Source: Gallionella sp. (GTDB taxonomy: Bacteria > Pseudomonadota > Gammaproteobacteria > Burkholderiales > Gallionellaceae). From it: a stretch of DNA of 64,000 bases. The notes below the pieces were generated by a model. That model had not been told where the DNA came from, ran no database searches, and was given only the letters and a program-made list of their open reading frames with translations. The stretch lies in assembly GCA_028699065.1 (NCBI GenBank), contig JAQVVH010000001.1, forward strand, positions 62,001 through 126,000, read 5' to 3'. Both the position numbers and the translations under genes were made by a program. Within the stretch, counting starts at the first letter, position 1, and every line of letters begins with the position of its first letter. This document shows positions 43,420 through 53,369 of the stretch, one piece after another.

Positions 43420-44496
43420 TCAGCGCCGCTCGGTCTGCCATAACATCAGCGAACCCAGCACTAAAAACAGCCCCGTTATCGCGGTTGCGCTGAGAAATGG
43501 CGACCAGTCGTTCAGCGCGCCCAGATTGGCAAAAAGCCTTCCCACAAAATGGAACACCAGACCCAGCATGATGCCGGCAAAAATCATCATGCTGACACCT
43601 CCGGCGCGGCGATGGTAGGCCGCAAAGGGCAACGCCAATAGCATCATCACGAAAATTGCCATTGGATAAACCAGCTTGTTCCACATCGCAATTTCATAGC
43701 GTCCGCTTTTTTGACGGTTGTCCTTCAGGTGTTCGACGTACTGATACAAATCATAAGCCGACATCTGCTCGGGCACGACCAGCAACACACTCAGAATCCC
43801 CGGATTCAGCGCGGAGCGCCATTCCTGTTGCGGCGTGTGCACAATCGAAGTTCCCTGGGTCTCAAAACGCGTCTCACTGACTTCCTGCAACTGCCAGTGG
43901 CCGGATTTTTGATACGTCGCATGCCGTGCACTCGTGATCGACTGCAGGTGATAGCGATCGTCAAAGCGGTAAATCGAAATGTTCGACAAGCTGGTATCCG
44001 GTAGCACATTTCGGACATTCACAAAACTTTGCCCATCCTTAACCCAAACTCCGGAACGAAATTCCTTCAGCGAAACCTGGGCATTTTGCGCCTTTAAACG
44101 CAGCTGCTGCGCCAGGCGCTCGCTCGGCGGCGCAACAAATTCGCTGATCAGAAAACTGATAACCAACAACGGCACAGCCAGTTTGAACAAGGCGCCCAGC
44201 ATCTGCCACAGCGAGGCGCCGGAAGCCCGAAATATGGTCAGCTCGGAATTGGCCGCCAGTTGCACCAGCGCCAGCACGGTTCCCACCAACACGGCCACCG
44301 GAAACAGCTCGCTGACATGCCCGGGAATCGTCAACACGACGAACAACATGACATAGCCCAGATGATACTGGCCAACGCCCACAACGTTCAGTTCGTGAAT
44401 CAGGTCGAGAAAGGCGAACAGCATGATTAGCGCCACGAACACCAAGGCAACACTGGTATAAATTTCCCGGCCCAGATAACGCGTCAGCAGGTTCAT
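43420..44496 (-). CDS. lptG: LPS export permease LptG
   Basis: The 358-residue YjgP/YjgQ-family protein has N-terminal membrane segments (YTSVALVFVALIMLFAFLDL), a periplasmic jellyroll domain (about 130-250) and C-terminal membrane segments with MAIFVMMLLALPFAAYHRR. LptF and LptG form the membrane part of the LptB2FG transporter that extracts LPS from the inner membrane. Its start overlaps lptF by 4 bases. Confidence 0.95.
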   Translation of the reverse strand: MNLLTRYLGREIYTSVALVFVALIMLFAFLDLIHELNVVGVGQYHLGYVMLFVVLTIPGHVSELFPVAVLVGTVLALVQLAANSELTIFRASGASLWQMLGALFKLAVPLLVISFLISEFVAPPSERLAQQLRLKAQNAQVSLKEFRSGVWVKDGQSFVNVRNVLPDTSLSNISIYRFDDRYHLQSITSARHATYQKSGHWQLQEVSETRFETQGTSIVHTPQQEWRSALNPGILSVLLVVPEQMSAYDLYQYVEHLKDNRQKSGRYEIAMWNKLVYPMAIFVMMLLALPFAAYHRRAGGVSMMIFAGIMLGLVFHFVGRLFANLGALNDWSPFLSATAITGLFLVLGSLMLWQTERR

Positions 44497-45632
44497 CGTT
44501 TGCTCACTCCGAACCACCAGGACAAATTCATGCGGCGATAAAACATCATTGCCGTCACCCCCAGCATCAGCACATGTATCCCCCACAGCCCAATACCGGG
44601 GGAGAGCTTGCCCTGACCGACCCAGGCATTGGTCACACTGATCATGTTGTTGTAGAGCATATACAAGACAATCGCCAAAATGATATTCAGCGAGCGTCCC
44701 GCACGCGGATTCACATAGCCCAGAGGAATCGCCAGCAAAGCCAGCACGGCAGCACTGATGGGCAATCCAACGCGCCACTCCAGCTCGGCCAGATTCAGCG
44801 GCGTAGGATTACGCCACAGCGCCAGCGACGACATGGTACGCATCCAGGGGGTCGCCTCCTTGGGAGTTGCGCTATCGATGCGGACACCATAGCGGTCGAA
44901 TTCAATGATGTTGTAATCCAGCTGCCCCGGCGTTCCCTCATAACGCGTACCGTTCAGAAGCACCAGAAAGCGGTCACCATTGGGCATCGTTTCCTGCACG
45001 CCTTCACGGGCCACCATCGTTCCCTGCTTTCCATTCTGCATGGACTGCACGAATATGTTTTTGACCTGCGCCGTACCCGGCGACAGATTCTCGACAAAAT
45101 AAACGCGGTCAGCCTGACGGGATTCCCGGAACGTTCCAGGAATTGCCGCGCTGACATCATCGCGGGTTTCGAACTGTTTTTTGAGCTCATCGGCCTTCTG
45201 CAAGGCCCAGGGTGACAGCACCAGACTCAGAAGCGCAATGAATCCGACCGCCGGCAAGGCAAACGCCATCACGGCGCGAATCCATCGCGTCAAACTCACC
45301 CCGGCGCTAAACCAAACCACCATCTCACTGTCCCGGTAGGCGCGAGAAATGGTCATCAAAACTGAAATAAACAGGCTAATCGAAAGCAGCACCGGCAGAT
45401 AATTCAGCGCCCCGAAACCCAGCAGCGCCAGCACCCCGTCCACAGGAATCGCGCCGGTCACCGCATCGGATAGCAGGCGGATCAGCTGGGTAACCACTAC
45501 AATGCCAACCAGTACGGAAAAAACTAGGATGCCGTTGCCGACGAATTCGCCTTGCAAAGCACGCTGAAAATGCCCGCCGCGCGGGGATTTTGACTTTAGG
45601 GGAAAAGATTGCGGATAATCCGGCATCGGCAT
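44493..45632 (-). CDS. lptF: LPS export permease LptF
   Basis: The protein has about 379 residues. LptF homology begins at HFQRALQGEFVGNGILVF, where relatives start with Met directly. Here no ATG, GTG or TTG lies at that spot, so I use the ATG at 45630-45632 (a second is at 45626), giving a 20-residue N-terminal addition rich in Pro, Ser and Lys. The rest shows the two membrane bundles and the periplasmic domain. It is divergent from pepA by 28 bases, the common arrangement. Confidence 0.88.
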   Translation of the reverse strand: MPMPDYPQSFPLKSKSPRGGHFQRALQGEFVGNGILVFSVLVGIVVVTQLIRLLSDAVTGAIPVDGVLALLGFGALNYLPVLLSISLFISVLMTISRAYRDSEMVVWFSAGVSLTRWIRAVMAFALPAVGFIALLSLVLSPWALQKADELKKQFETRDDVSAAIPGTFRESRQADRVYFVENLSPGTAQVKNIFVQSMQNGKQGTMVAREGVQETMPNGDRFLVLLNGTRYEGTPGQLDYNIIEFDRYGVRIDSATPKEATPWMRTMSSLALWRNPTPLNLAELEWRVGLPISAAVLALLAIPLGYVNPRAGRSLNIILAIVLYMLYNNMISVTNAWVGQGKLSPGIGLWGIHVLMLGVTAMMFYRRMNLSWWFGVSKR

Positions 45633-45660
45633 CGAATCGGAACAAGACAAGGGGAAACGC

Positions 45661-47148
45661 GTGGAATTTAGCATAAAACAGGGTAGTCCGGACAAACTGC
45701 GCAGCGGTTGCTGTGTCATCGGCGTTTTTGAAAACGGCAAGCTCTCGGAACAGGGTCAGCAACTCGACCGTGCAGCCGGACACCGCCTCAGTGACCTTAT
45801 CGCCCGGGGCGACATGACCGGCAAGAATGCGACAACCCTGATGGTGCCCCAGATGGAAGGGATCAGCGCAGAACGTGTCTTACTGATCGGTCTCGGCAAG
45901 CAGGCCGAAATAAGCGCGAAATCCTATCTGGAAGCACTGAAAGCCATGTCCCGCGCCCTGCAACAAACGGTTTCCAAGGATGCCGCCGTTTGCCTGCAGG
46001 ACATCGAGGTACCGGAATGCAGTGAGGAATGGAAAATCCGTCACTGCATTCTCTCGATCTCGGAATCGGCTTATCGGCCGGACCAGCTCAAGAGCAAACC
46101 CGCCACCCCCGGCACGCTGAAAAAAATAACGCTCATCACCGCCGGAAAACCCGGCGTGGCCATGCAGCGTGCGGTCACCCAGGCGGCGGCGATCGCGACC
46201 GGCGTGGACCTGTGCCGCGAACTCGGCGATCTGCCGGGCAACATCTGCACCCCGACCTATCTGGCCGCCCGTGCGCTGGCGCTCGGCAAGACGCATAAAA
46301 CAATCAAAACCACGGTATTGGAAGAAAGCCACATGCGCAAACTCGGCATGGGCGCTTTCCTGTCGGTCACCAAAGGCACCGAGCAGCCGGCAAAACTGAT
46401 CTCGCTTGAATATCAGGGCGCCGAAAAATCACAAAAGCCGGTGGTCCTAGTCGGCAAAGGGATCACCTTCGATTCCGGCGGTGTCTCGCTGAAACCCGGC
46501 GCCGAAATGGATGAAATGAAATACGACATGAGCGGCGCAGCCAGCGTGCTCGGCACGATACAGGCCATCGCGGAAATGGGCCTGAAACTCAACGTCGTTG
46601 GCGTCATTCCCAGCTGTGAGAATCTGCCCTCCGGCAGCGCCACCAAGCCGGGCGACATCGTCACCTCGATGTCCGGCCAAACAATTGAAGTGCTCAATAC
46701 CGATGCCGAAGGCCGACTGATTCTCTGCGATGCCCTGACTTTTTCGGCAAAATTCAAACCGGACACCGTGATCGATATCGCCACGCTAACTGGCGCTTGC
46801 GTGATCGCACTGGGAAATGTCGCCTCGGGACTTTACAGCAATCAGGACGCCCTCGCGCAGGACCTGCTTGCTGCCGCCAACTTCACACACGACAAAGCCT
46901 GGCAAATGCCGCTCTGGGACGATTACCAACCGCAACTCGAAAGCAATTTTGCCGACATGCAAAATATCGGCGGACGTGCCGGCGGCAGCATCACAGCTGC
47001 CTGTTTCCTTGCCCGCTTCACCAAGGCTTACCGCTGGGCACATCTGGATATCGCCGGTACCGCATGGAAATCCGGCAAGGACAAAGGCGCGACCGGCCGG
47101 CCGGTTCCGCTGCTGACCCAATACCTGATCTCCCGCGCCGCCCAGTGA
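45661..47148 (+). CDS. pepA: Leucyl aminopeptidase
   Basis: The 495-residue M17 peptidase has the metal-site signatures VGKGITFDSGGVSLKP and NTDAEGRLIL plus NIGGRAGGSITAACFL. It removes N-terminal residues using two metals; the E. coli protein also binds DNA. The start is GTG at 45661, preceded by AAGGGG. The stop overlaps the holC start by 4 bases. Confidence 0.96.
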   Translation: MEFSIKQGSPDKLRSGCCVIGVFENGKLSEQGQQLDRAAGHRLSDLIARGDMTGKNATTLMVPQMEGISAERVLLIGLGKQAEISAKSYLEALKAMSRALQQTVSKDAAVCLQDIEVPECSEEWKIRHCILSISESAYRPDQLKSKPATPGTLKKITLITAGKPGVAMQRAVTQAAAIATGVDLCRELGDLPGNICTPTYLAARALALGKTHKTIKTTVLEESHMRKLGMGAFLSVTKGTEQPAKLISLEYQGAEKSQKPVVLVGKGITFDSGGVSLKPGAEMDEMKYDMSGAASVLGTIQAIAEMGLKLNVVGVIPSCENLPSGSATKPGDIVTSMSGQTIEVLNTDAEGRLILCDALTFSAKFKPDTVIDIATLTGACVIALGNVASGLYSNQDALAQDLLAAANFTHDKAWQMPLWDDYQPQLESNFADMQNIGGRAGGSITAACFLARFTKAYRWAHLDIAGTAWKSGKDKGATGRPVPLLTQYLISRAAQ

Positions 47149-47570
47149 CCAGAGTCGACTTTTATACCGGCTCGCCCGACAAAGTCAGGACAGCCTGCCA
47201 GCTCAGCCACAAGGCAATGCAGAATGGCATGCGCGTCATGCTGAGCGCCGAAGCCGGAATGCTGGACGCGTTGGATAAAGTGCTCTGGCAGTTTCCGGCC
47301 ACAAGCTTTCTGCCCCACTGCCGCAGCGATCAGGCGGAGTCAGCGCAAATGCCCATTGTTTTGGGCGATGGGCAGGCAAACTTTCCCGACCACCAGCTGC
47401 TCATCAGCCTGCATGACGAATGCGTGCCTGTTTTCAGTCGTTTTGAACGGGTTATAGAAATCATTTCCACCGACCCGGCAGACAGCGAACGCGGCCGTGA
47501 ACGTTTCAAGTTTTACCGTGACCGCGGCTACGCACTCAGCCACACCGATCTCACGAAATTGCGCACATGA
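47145..47570 (+). CDS. holC: DNA polymerase III chi subunit
   Basis: The 141-residue protein begins with GTG at 47145 (TRVDFYTGSPDKVRTACQLS), overlapping pepA by GTGA. It has typical chi elements WQFPATSFLPHC, LISLHDECVPVFSRFERVIE and the C-terminal RGRERFKFYRDRGYAL. Chi links the clamp loader to single-strand binding protein. The pepA-holC-valS order is conserved in proteobacteria. Confidence 0.93.
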   Translation: MTRVDFYTGSPDKVRTACQLSHKAMQNGMRVMLSAEAGMLDALDKVLWQFPATSFLPHCRSDQAESAQMPIVLGDGQANFPDHQLLISLHDECVPVFSRFERVIEIISTDPADSERGRERFKFYRDRGYALSHTDLTKLRT

Positions 47571-47863
47571 CGCCGGAAATCGACCCCGCCGATCTGCCCT
47601 TGCTGACCGACATTGTCGATGACGGGCTACCCACGCTGACCGAAATCGTCAGCGTCCCCGAAACCGGAATGACCTCCGCACCCGCCAGCCTTTCGGATAT
47701 TGAACTGCAACAACTTGCCGAACGGCTGGAGCCGCTGATCGCCGCAAAACTTGAGGCGAAATTCGGGCAACTGCAGCAGTCGGTGATCGCGGAAACCCTC
47801 GCCGGCATTCGCGAAGAACTACCGCAATGGCTGCGCGAGACCCGCGAAAATCAATCGGACTGA
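47567..47863 (+). CDS. Small conserved-context protein between holC and valS, function unknown
   Basis: The 98-residue acidic protein has a Pro/Leu/Asp-rich start (DPADLPLLTDIVDDGLPTLT) and a helical C-terminal half (QQLAERLEPLIAAKLEAKFG). No membrane segment or enzyme motif is visible. It overlaps holC by 4 bases and sits 69 bases before valS, so it is translated with the replication subunit. I do not recognise a domain. Confidence 0.75.
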   Translation: MTPEIDPADLPLLTDIVDDGLPTLTEIVSVPETGMTSAPASLSDIELQQLAERLEPLIAAKLEAKFGQLQQSVIAETLAGIREELPQWLRETRENQSD

Positions 47864-47894
47864 CACGGCGCGCGACTGCCGCCGCCGTCTCATT

Positions 47895-47900
47895 TATAAT
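47895..47900 (+). promoter_or_regulatory. Candidate -10 element for valS
   Basis: A perfect TATAAT is followed by CGCCCC, 32 bases before the valS ATG. No convincing -35 lies at the right distance. Confidence 0.5.
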
Positions 47901-47932
47901 CGCCCCTTTTCCGCAGCACCGAGCTCGACATC

Positions 47933-50725
47933 ATGGAACCCGCCAAAAGCTTTGAACCCAAAAACATCGAATCCCGCTGGTATCCCGAATGGGAAAACGC
48001 CGGCCATTTCAAAGCCGGGCTAAACCCCAACGCCCCAGAAAATTTCTGCATCCTGCTGCCGCCGCCCAACGTCACCGGCACGCTTCACATGGGCCACGGC
48101 TTCAACCAGACGCTGATGGACGCGCTCACCCGCTACCATCGCATGAAGGGCGACAACACCCTGTGGCAACCGGGCACGGATCACGCCGGCATCGCCACAC
48201 AAATTGTGGTGGAGCGCCAGCTGGATGCACAAGGCGTGTCGCGCCACGACCTCGGCCGCGAAAAATTCATCGAAAAAGTCTGGGAATGGAAGGAGTATTC
48301 CGGTGGCACCATCACCCAACAGATGCGCCGTCTCGGCACTTCGCCCGACTGGTCGCGCGAACGTTTCACCATGGACGAGGGGCTATCCAAAGCCGTCACC
48401 GAAACGTTTGTTCGCCTCTACAATGAAGGCCTGATTTATCGCGGCAAGCGTCTGGTGAACTGGGATCCCAAATTGCACACCGCCGTCTCCGACCTCGAAG
48501 TCGTGCAGGAGGAAGAAGACGGTTTCATGTATCACATCCGCTATCCGCTGGCGGACGGGAGCGGCTTTCTGACGGTGGCGACAACCCGCCCGGAAACCTT
48601 GCTTGGCGACGTCGCCGTCATGGTGCATCCCGAGGATGATCGTTACAAACATCTGCTCGGCAGCCGCGTCAAACTGCCGCTGTGCGATCGTGAGATTCCC
48701 GTCATCGCCGACGAATATGTCGACAAGGAATTCGGCACCGGCGTGGTCAAGGTCACGCCGGCACACGATTTCAACGACTACGCCGTGGGCCAGCGCCATC
48801 AGCTGCCGATGATTTCCGTGCTCACGCTGGACGGCAAAATCAACGATCACGCACCGGAACAATATCGCGGCATGGACCGCTTCGCGGCGCGCAAGCAAAT
48901 CGTCGCCGACCTCGAAACCGCCGGCCTGTTCGTCAAGGCCGACAAGCACAAACTCAAAGTACCGCGCGGCGACCGCACCGGTGTGGTGATCGAACCGATG
49001 CTGACCGACCAGTGGTTTGTCGCGATGAGCAAGCCCGGCGACGGCGGCAAGAGCATCACCCAACAGGCGCTGGAATGCGTGGCCTCGGGCGAAATCAAGT
49101 TCCACCCGGAGAACTGGGTGAACACCTACAACCAGTGGCTGAACAACATTCAGGACTGGTGTATCTCGCGCCAGCTCTGGTGGGGCCATCAGATCCCCGC
49201 CTGGTATGGGGTCAACGGCGAAGTGTTCGTCGCCCATGACGAAGCCGAAGCGCGCAAGCTGGCAGACAAAGAAGACTACGCCGGCCCGCTGATGCGTGAT
49301 GCCGACGTACTCGACACCTGGTTTTCGTCGGCGCTGTGGCCCTTCTCCACACTGGACTGGACCGGCGATGCGAACACGGACGCAAAGAACCCGTTCGTGC
49401 AGCAATATCTCCCCTCTTCCGTACTGGTCACCGGCTTCGACATTATTTTCTTCTGGGTCGCGCGCATGGTGATGATGACCAAACACATCACCGGCAAGAT
49501 TCCCTTCAAAGACGTGTACGTACACGGCCTGATCCGCGATGCGGAAGGCCAGAAAATGTCCAAGTCCAAAGGCAACGTGCTCGACCCGATCGACCTCATC
49601 GACGGCATCGATCTCGACGCGCTGGTGAAAAAGCGCACCAGCGGCCTGATGAACCCGAAGGACGCGGAGAAAATCGAGAAACGCACACGCAAGGAGTTCC
49701 CTAACGGCATTCCCGCTTTCGGCACGGATGCGCTGCGCTTTACCTTCGCCTCGCTCGCCTCGCCCGGACGCGACATCAAGTTCGACATGCAGCGCTGCGA
49801 GGGCTACCGCAACTTCTGCAACAAACTGTGGAACGCCACCCGTTTTGTGCTGATGAATTGCGACGGCAAAGACGTTGGCGTGGACGCCAGTCTGCCGCTG
49901 GAATTCTCCGCCGCCGACCGCTGGATGATCAGCCGCCTGCAGCACGCCGAAACAGAAATGGCCACGCACTTCGCCGATTACCGTTTCGACATGGCCGCAC
50001 GGACAGTCTACGAACTTGTCTGGGACACTTACTGCGACTGGTATGTGGAACTCGCCAAGGTGCAGATGGCCAACGGCAACGAGGCACAGCAGCGCGCCAC
50101 GCGGCGGACGCTGGTGCGCGTGCTCGAAACCATCCTGCGCCTCGGCCATCCGATCATCCCGTTCATCACCGAAGAACTCTGGCAATCCGTTGCGCCGCTG
50201 GCCGGCAAATCCGGCGCCAGCATCATGCTGCAAGCCTATCCGCAAGCCGACGCCCACAAAATCGATTCAGCAGCCGTCGCGCAGATCGAACTCCTGCAAC
50301 AACTGGTCGCGGCCTGCCGCAGCCTGCGCAGCGAGATGAGCCTGTCTCCGGCACAACGCGTGCCGCTGATCGCGGCAGGTGATGCCGCCCTGCTCGGCGA
50401 ATTCGCGCCTTATCTGCAAGCGCTGGCCAAACTCAGCGACGTCGAAATCGTGGCCGAATTGCCCGAAGGCGATGCGCCGGTCTCCATCGTTGGCGCGTTC
50501 AAACTCATGCTCAAAGTGGAAATCGACGTGGCCGCCGAGCGTGAACGTCTGGACAAGGAAATTAACCGGCTATCGAACGAAATTGCCAAAGCGCACTCCA
50601 AACTCGGCAACGAAAGCTTCGTCGCCCGCGCGCCGGCGGCCGTGGTCGAACAGGAACGCAAGCGTCTCGAAGATTTTGAGGCCACGCTGCAGCAACTCAC
50701 CGTCCAGCGCAACAAGCTGGGCTAA
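47933..50725 (+). CDS. valS: Valyl-tRNA synthetase
   Basis: The 930-residue class I synthetase has [15 protein letters not shown] (HIGH motif) near residue 43, an editing domain with [17 protein letters not shown], the [13 protein letters not shown] motif near 540, an anticodon-binding region and a C-terminal coiled coil (about 865-930). It charges tRNA-Val and edits mischarged threonine. A rhodanese gene follows after 21 bases. Confidence 0.97.
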   Translation: MEPAKSFEPKNIESRWYPEWENAGHFKAGLNPNAPENFCILLPPPNVTGTLHMGHGFNQTLMDALTRYHRMKGDNTLWQPGTDHAGIATQIVVERQLDAQGVSRHDLGREKFIEKVWEWKEYSGGTITQQMRRLGTSPDWSRERFTMDEGLSKAVTETFVRLYNEGLIYRGKRLVNWDPKLHTAVSDLEVVQEEEDGFMYHIRYPLADGSGFLTVATTRPETLLGDVAVMVHPEDDRYKHLLGSRVKLPLCDREIPVIADEYVDKEFGTGVVKVTPAHDFNDYAVGQRHQLPMISVLTLDGKINDHAPEQYRGMDRFAARKQIVADLETAGLFVKADKHKLKVPRGDRTGVVIEPMLTDQWFVAMSKPGDGGKSITQQALECVASGEIKFHPENWVNTYNQWLNNIQDWCISRQLWWGHQIPAWYGVNGEVFVAHDEAEARKLADKEDYAGPLMRDADVLDTWFSSALWPFSTLDWTGDANTDAKNPFVQQYLPSSVLVTGFDIIFFWVARMVMMTKHITGKIPFKDVYVHGLIRDAEGQKMSKSKGNVLDPIDLIDGIDLDALVKKRTSGLMNPKDAEKIEKRTRKEFPNGIPAFGTDALRFTFASLASPGRDIKFDMQRCEGYRNFCNKLWNATRFVLMNCDGKDVGVDASLPLEFSAADRWMISRLQHAETEMATHFADYRFDMAARTVYELVWDTYCDWYVELAKVQMANGNEAQQRATRRTLVRVLETILRLGHPIIPFITEELWQSVAPLAGKSGASIMLQAYPQADAHKIDSAAVAQIELLQQLVAACRSLRSEMSLSPAQRVPLIAAGDAALLGEFAPYLQALAKLSDVEIVAELPEGDAPVSIVGAFKLMLKVEIDVAAERERLDKEINRLSNEIAKAHSKLGNESFVARAPAAVVEQERKRLEDFEATLQQLTVQRNKLG

Positions 50726-50746
50726 CACCCGTCTCAAGGAACACGT

Positions 50747-51061
50747 ATGTACGATTTCAAAAATATCAGCGCAGAAGAACTGCATGCGCGCCTGCAACAA
50801 GACAACATTCGCCTCATCGACGTCCGCACCGATGCCGAGGTCGCGCGCGGAAAAATCCCCCAGGGCGAATCGATTCCGCTGCACCTGATTCCGCTGAAAA
50901 TCAGCGAATTGGACAAGCAGTGCGCCACCGTTTTCTATTGCCAGATGGGCGGACGCTCGGCGCAAGCGGCAGCCTTTGCCGCCGGTAACGGTTTCAGCAA
51001 CGTCTTCAACCTGCAAGGCGGCATCACGGCTTGGGCTTACGCCGGGCTGCCGATCGCATGA
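50747..51061 (+). CDS. Single-domain rhodanese-like protein
   Basis: The 104-residue protein has LIDVRTDAEVARGKIPQG and the active loop YCQMGGRSAQAA with catalytic Cys near residue 65. It is expected to carry or transfer sulfane sulfur in the cytoplasm. It overlaps the TusA-like gene by 4 bases (ATGA), so the pair looks like a small sulfur-relay unit. Confidence 0.9.
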   Translation: MYDFKNISAEELHARLQQDNIRLIDVRTDAEVARGKIPQGESIPLHLIPLKISELDKQCATVFYCQMGGRSAQAAAFAAGNGFSNVFNLQGGITAWAYAGLPIA

Positions 51062-51294
51062 CGGCATTTGATGTCGAACTGGACGTGCGGCGGCTGGCAT
51101 GCCCGCTGCCCATTCTGCGCGCCAAAAAAGCCCTCTCCGGCATGACGGTCGGCCAGGTGCTCCGCGTCATCGCGACCGATGGCGGATCACCCAAAGACTT
51201 TGCCGACTTTTGCGGCAAAACCGGCAACACCCTGCTGGCATCAACGCAACACGATAACGAGTTTCATTTCCTGATCCGGCGCAAACCCGACTGA
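51058..51294 (+). CDS. TusA-family sulfur carrier
   Basis: The 78-residue protein has the CPxP motif in VRRLACPLPILRAKKALSGM; its cysteine binds persulfide sulfur. TusA-like proteins feed sulfur to tRNA thiolation (MnmA) or to sulfur oxidation. Pairing with a rhodanese is typical. The start ATG lies inside the rhodanese stop. Confidence 0.91.
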   Translation: MTAFDVELDVRRLACPLPILRAKKALSGMTVGQVLRVIATDGGSPKDFADFCGKTGNTLLASTQHDNEFHFLIRRKPD

Positions 51295-51363
51295 CGGCAG
51301 AATTCGTAACGAACTGTTGCGCACGGGTGTGAACCATCGGCCAAAGCGACTATCATACGGCGC

Positions 51364-52773
51364 ATGAAAAAACTCACCTTACTGCTCCTGCTCAGCTTTC
51401 CGGCCGCACTGCTCGCCGAAGGCCTGCCCGATCTGGGTGACGTCTCGCAAACCGTGCTCACCCCCCAGCAGGAACGCCAGCTGGGCTGGCAAAGCATGTT
51501 GCAAATCCGCAACAGCCGGCAATTTCTCGAGGATGCCGAGGTTAATGATTATCTGAACCAGATCGGCTATCGACTGGTAGAGCACAGCGGCGAGCCGGGA
51601 TCCGGTTTCGAGTTTTTTGCACTCAATGATTACAACGTCAACGCCTTCGCCATGCCGGGCGGCTATGTCGGTGTTAACGTCGGTTTGCTACTCACGACAC
51701 AAAGCGAATCCGAACTGGCGGCCGTGCTGAGCCACGAAATCGCCCACGTCACCCAACACCACACGGCCCGCATCATCGCGGGAACGCAAAGCAGCAGCTG
51801 GGAATCCATGGCCGCACTTGCGATCGCCATCCTCGCGTCCCGCAGCAACTCGCAAGCCTCACAGGCGGCGATTGCCGGCGTGCAGGCACGGGCCATCCAG
51901 CAGCAGCTCGATTACACCCGCACCCATGAGCAGGAAGCCGACCGCATCGGCTTTGAAGTCCTGCAAAAAGCCGGGTTTAACACCCATGCGATGCCGGAAT
52001 TTCTCGACCGCCTGCAAAAAGCCACCCGCCTGCTGGAGAACAACGCACCGAGTTACCTGCGCACCCACCCGGTCACCAGCGACCGGATTGCCGACATCCA
52101 GAACCGCGTGCAAAAACAACCTTTCCTGTTACTGCCGGACGGACTGGATTTCCAACTGGTGCGCACCAAACTCATCGGCGCCCAGAAAACCCCGGCCGAA
52201 GCCGTCGCGTATTTTCGCGACGCGCTGGGCGCACGCAAATTTGGCAATCCGGTCGCCCAGCGTTACGGTCTGGTTGACGCCCTGCTACGCGACCGGAAAG
52301 TGGCAGAAGCCGCGCAGGAACTGATGCTACTGCGCAAACAGGCCAAACCCAATGCGATGATAGACAGCCTCACCGGGCAGGTCAAACGCGCCAATGGCGA
52401 TGCCGACGCGCTGGCGTTTTACCGGCACGCGGTACAAACCTGGCCGCAACACCGCGCGCTCGTCTATGACTACGCCGATTTACTCATCCGCAACGGCCAG
52501 GCTGAAACCGCCGCCACGCTCCTTGCCGAACAAGTACTCAAGCGTCCTGGCGACCCCCTGCTCTATCAGCTGCAGGCGCGCGCCTACGGGCAACTTAACA
52601 AACCGCTGGAACAGCACCAGGCCCTGGCCTACCAGTATGCCTGGCAAGGCAACCTGCATGGCGCGATCGAACAACTGGAACTGGCCAAACAGGCCGGAGG
52701 AAGTTTCTATCAGCTCTCGACGATCGAGAGTGACTTGAGGGAGTTGCGGGCGTTGATGGGGCCGGGGCAATAA
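51364..52773 (+). CDS. M48 family periplasmic metalloprotease with TPR region (BepA-like)
   Basis: The 469-residue protein has a signal peptide (KLTLLLLLSFPAALLAEG). The zinc site HEIAHVTQHH is near residue 123 and the third ligand is in HEQEADRIGFE. A tetratricopeptide-like C-terminal half starts at about 290. BepA-type proteases help assemble or degrade outer-membrane proteins. There is no Shine-Dalgarno; a TATCAT -10-like element ends 7 bases before the ATG, so a leaderless transcript is possible. Confidence 0.92.
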   Translation: MKKLTLLLLLSFPAALLAEGLPDLGDVSQTVLTPQQERQLGWQSMLQIRNSRQFLEDAEVNDYLNQIGYRLVEHSGEPGSGFEFFALNDYNVNAFAMPGGYVGVNVGLLLTTQSESELAAVLSHEIAHVTQHHTARIIAGTQSSSWESMAALAIAILASRSNSQASQAAIAGVQARAIQQQLDYTRTHEQEADRIGFEVLQKAGFNTHAMPEFLDRLQKATRLLENNAPSYLRTHPVTSDRIADIQNRVQKQPFLLLPDGLDFQLVRTKLIGAQKTPAEAVAYFRDALGARKFGNPVAQRYGLVDALLRDRKVAEAAQELMLLRKQAKPNAMIDSLTGQVKRANGDADALAFYRHAVQTWPQHRALVYDYADLLIRNGQAETAATLLAEQVLKRPGDPLLYQLQARAYGQLNKPLEQHQALAYQYAWQGNLHGAIEQLELAKQAGGSFYQLSTIESDLRELRALMGPGQ

Positions 52774-52775
52774 AA

Positions 52776-52798
52776 AAGCCCCTGACTAACAGGGGCTT
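52776..52798 (+). terminator. Intrinsic terminator after the M48 gene
   Basis: A perfect 9-base stem AAGCCCCTG/CAGGGGCTT with a 5-base loop starts 3 bases past the stop codon and has A-rich and T-rich flanks. It also faces the convergent pilin gene. Confidence 0.87.
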
Positions 52799-52817
52799 CT
52801 TCGATTATTGCCAATCG

Positions 52818-53270
52818 CTATACCCACTTGGCTACAATAGCAGGTGCAGGAGCACCACAGGTCGTAGCAGCAGTCCATGTAATTTGGGTCTCACCAATTG
52901 TCGGTGCAATTGTTACCTTTCCGCAAGACGTAGTGCCAATTACTCCAGCAGCCACGGTCAGACTAATCACACCATCAACACTAAGCGAGATTGCCGAAAC
53001 TTCAGTAGTCGTCGTTGGTGCAGCACCCAAACCAATAGTGGTCCAAGCATCAGCAGCAGCAAAAGCGCCAGTAAAAGTTGTAAGCCCATTTTCTTGTCCG
53101 TACATAGCTAGGGCCGTTTTAATTGGATCCGCTACAGAGGCAATTTTTGAAAACTTTGCCTTAGTAACATAATCCTGATACGCCGGAATCGCCACGGCCG
53201 CCAGAATGCCGATGATCGCGACCACGATCATGAGCTCGATCAATGTAAAACCTTGCTGAACCTTCTTCAT
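52818..53270 (-). CDS. Type IV major pilin-like protein
   Basis: The 150-residue prepilin has a short leader MKKVQQG, the cleavage site before [20 protein letters not shown] with Glu5, and a C-terminal cysteine pair ([15 protein letters not shown]) that can close the D-loop. Strong GAGGAGG ribosome site. Its promoter is sigma-54 type (53370-53386). No pilus assembly genes lie beside it. The later two thirds use more A/T-ending codons than the neighbours, as often seen in variable pilin regions. Confidence 0.92.
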   Translation of the reverse strand: MKKVQQGFTLIELMIVVAIIGILAAVAIPAYQDYVTKAKFSKIASVADPIKTALAMYGQENGLTTFTGAFAAADAWTTIGLGAAPTTTTEVSAISLSVDGVISLTVAAGVIGTTSCGKVTIAPTIGETQITWTAATTCGAPAPAIVAKWV

Positions 53271-53339
53271 TTATTCCTCCTCAAATTAGGTGCCACTACC
53301 TTGGTGTCTGCCACAAGCCGCCTCCTACAACCTCCGGCT

Positions 53340-53358
53340 AACACACTGGCCGTGTGTT
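53340..53358. promoter_or_regulatory. Inverted repeat near the predicted pilin transcription start
   Basis: AACACAC and GTGTGTT are separated by 5 bases, 12 bases past the sigma-54 -12 element. It could be an RNA hairpin at the 5' end or a dimer-binding operator. Confidence 0.45.
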
Positions 53359-53369
53359 GGGCTCTATCA

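Noticed and set aside
48383..50257. Long open frame of 624 codons on the minus strand opposite valS
   Set aside because: It mirrors the valS codon pattern, has no domain, and valS is unambiguous on the other strand. GC-rich genes often leave such antisense frames.
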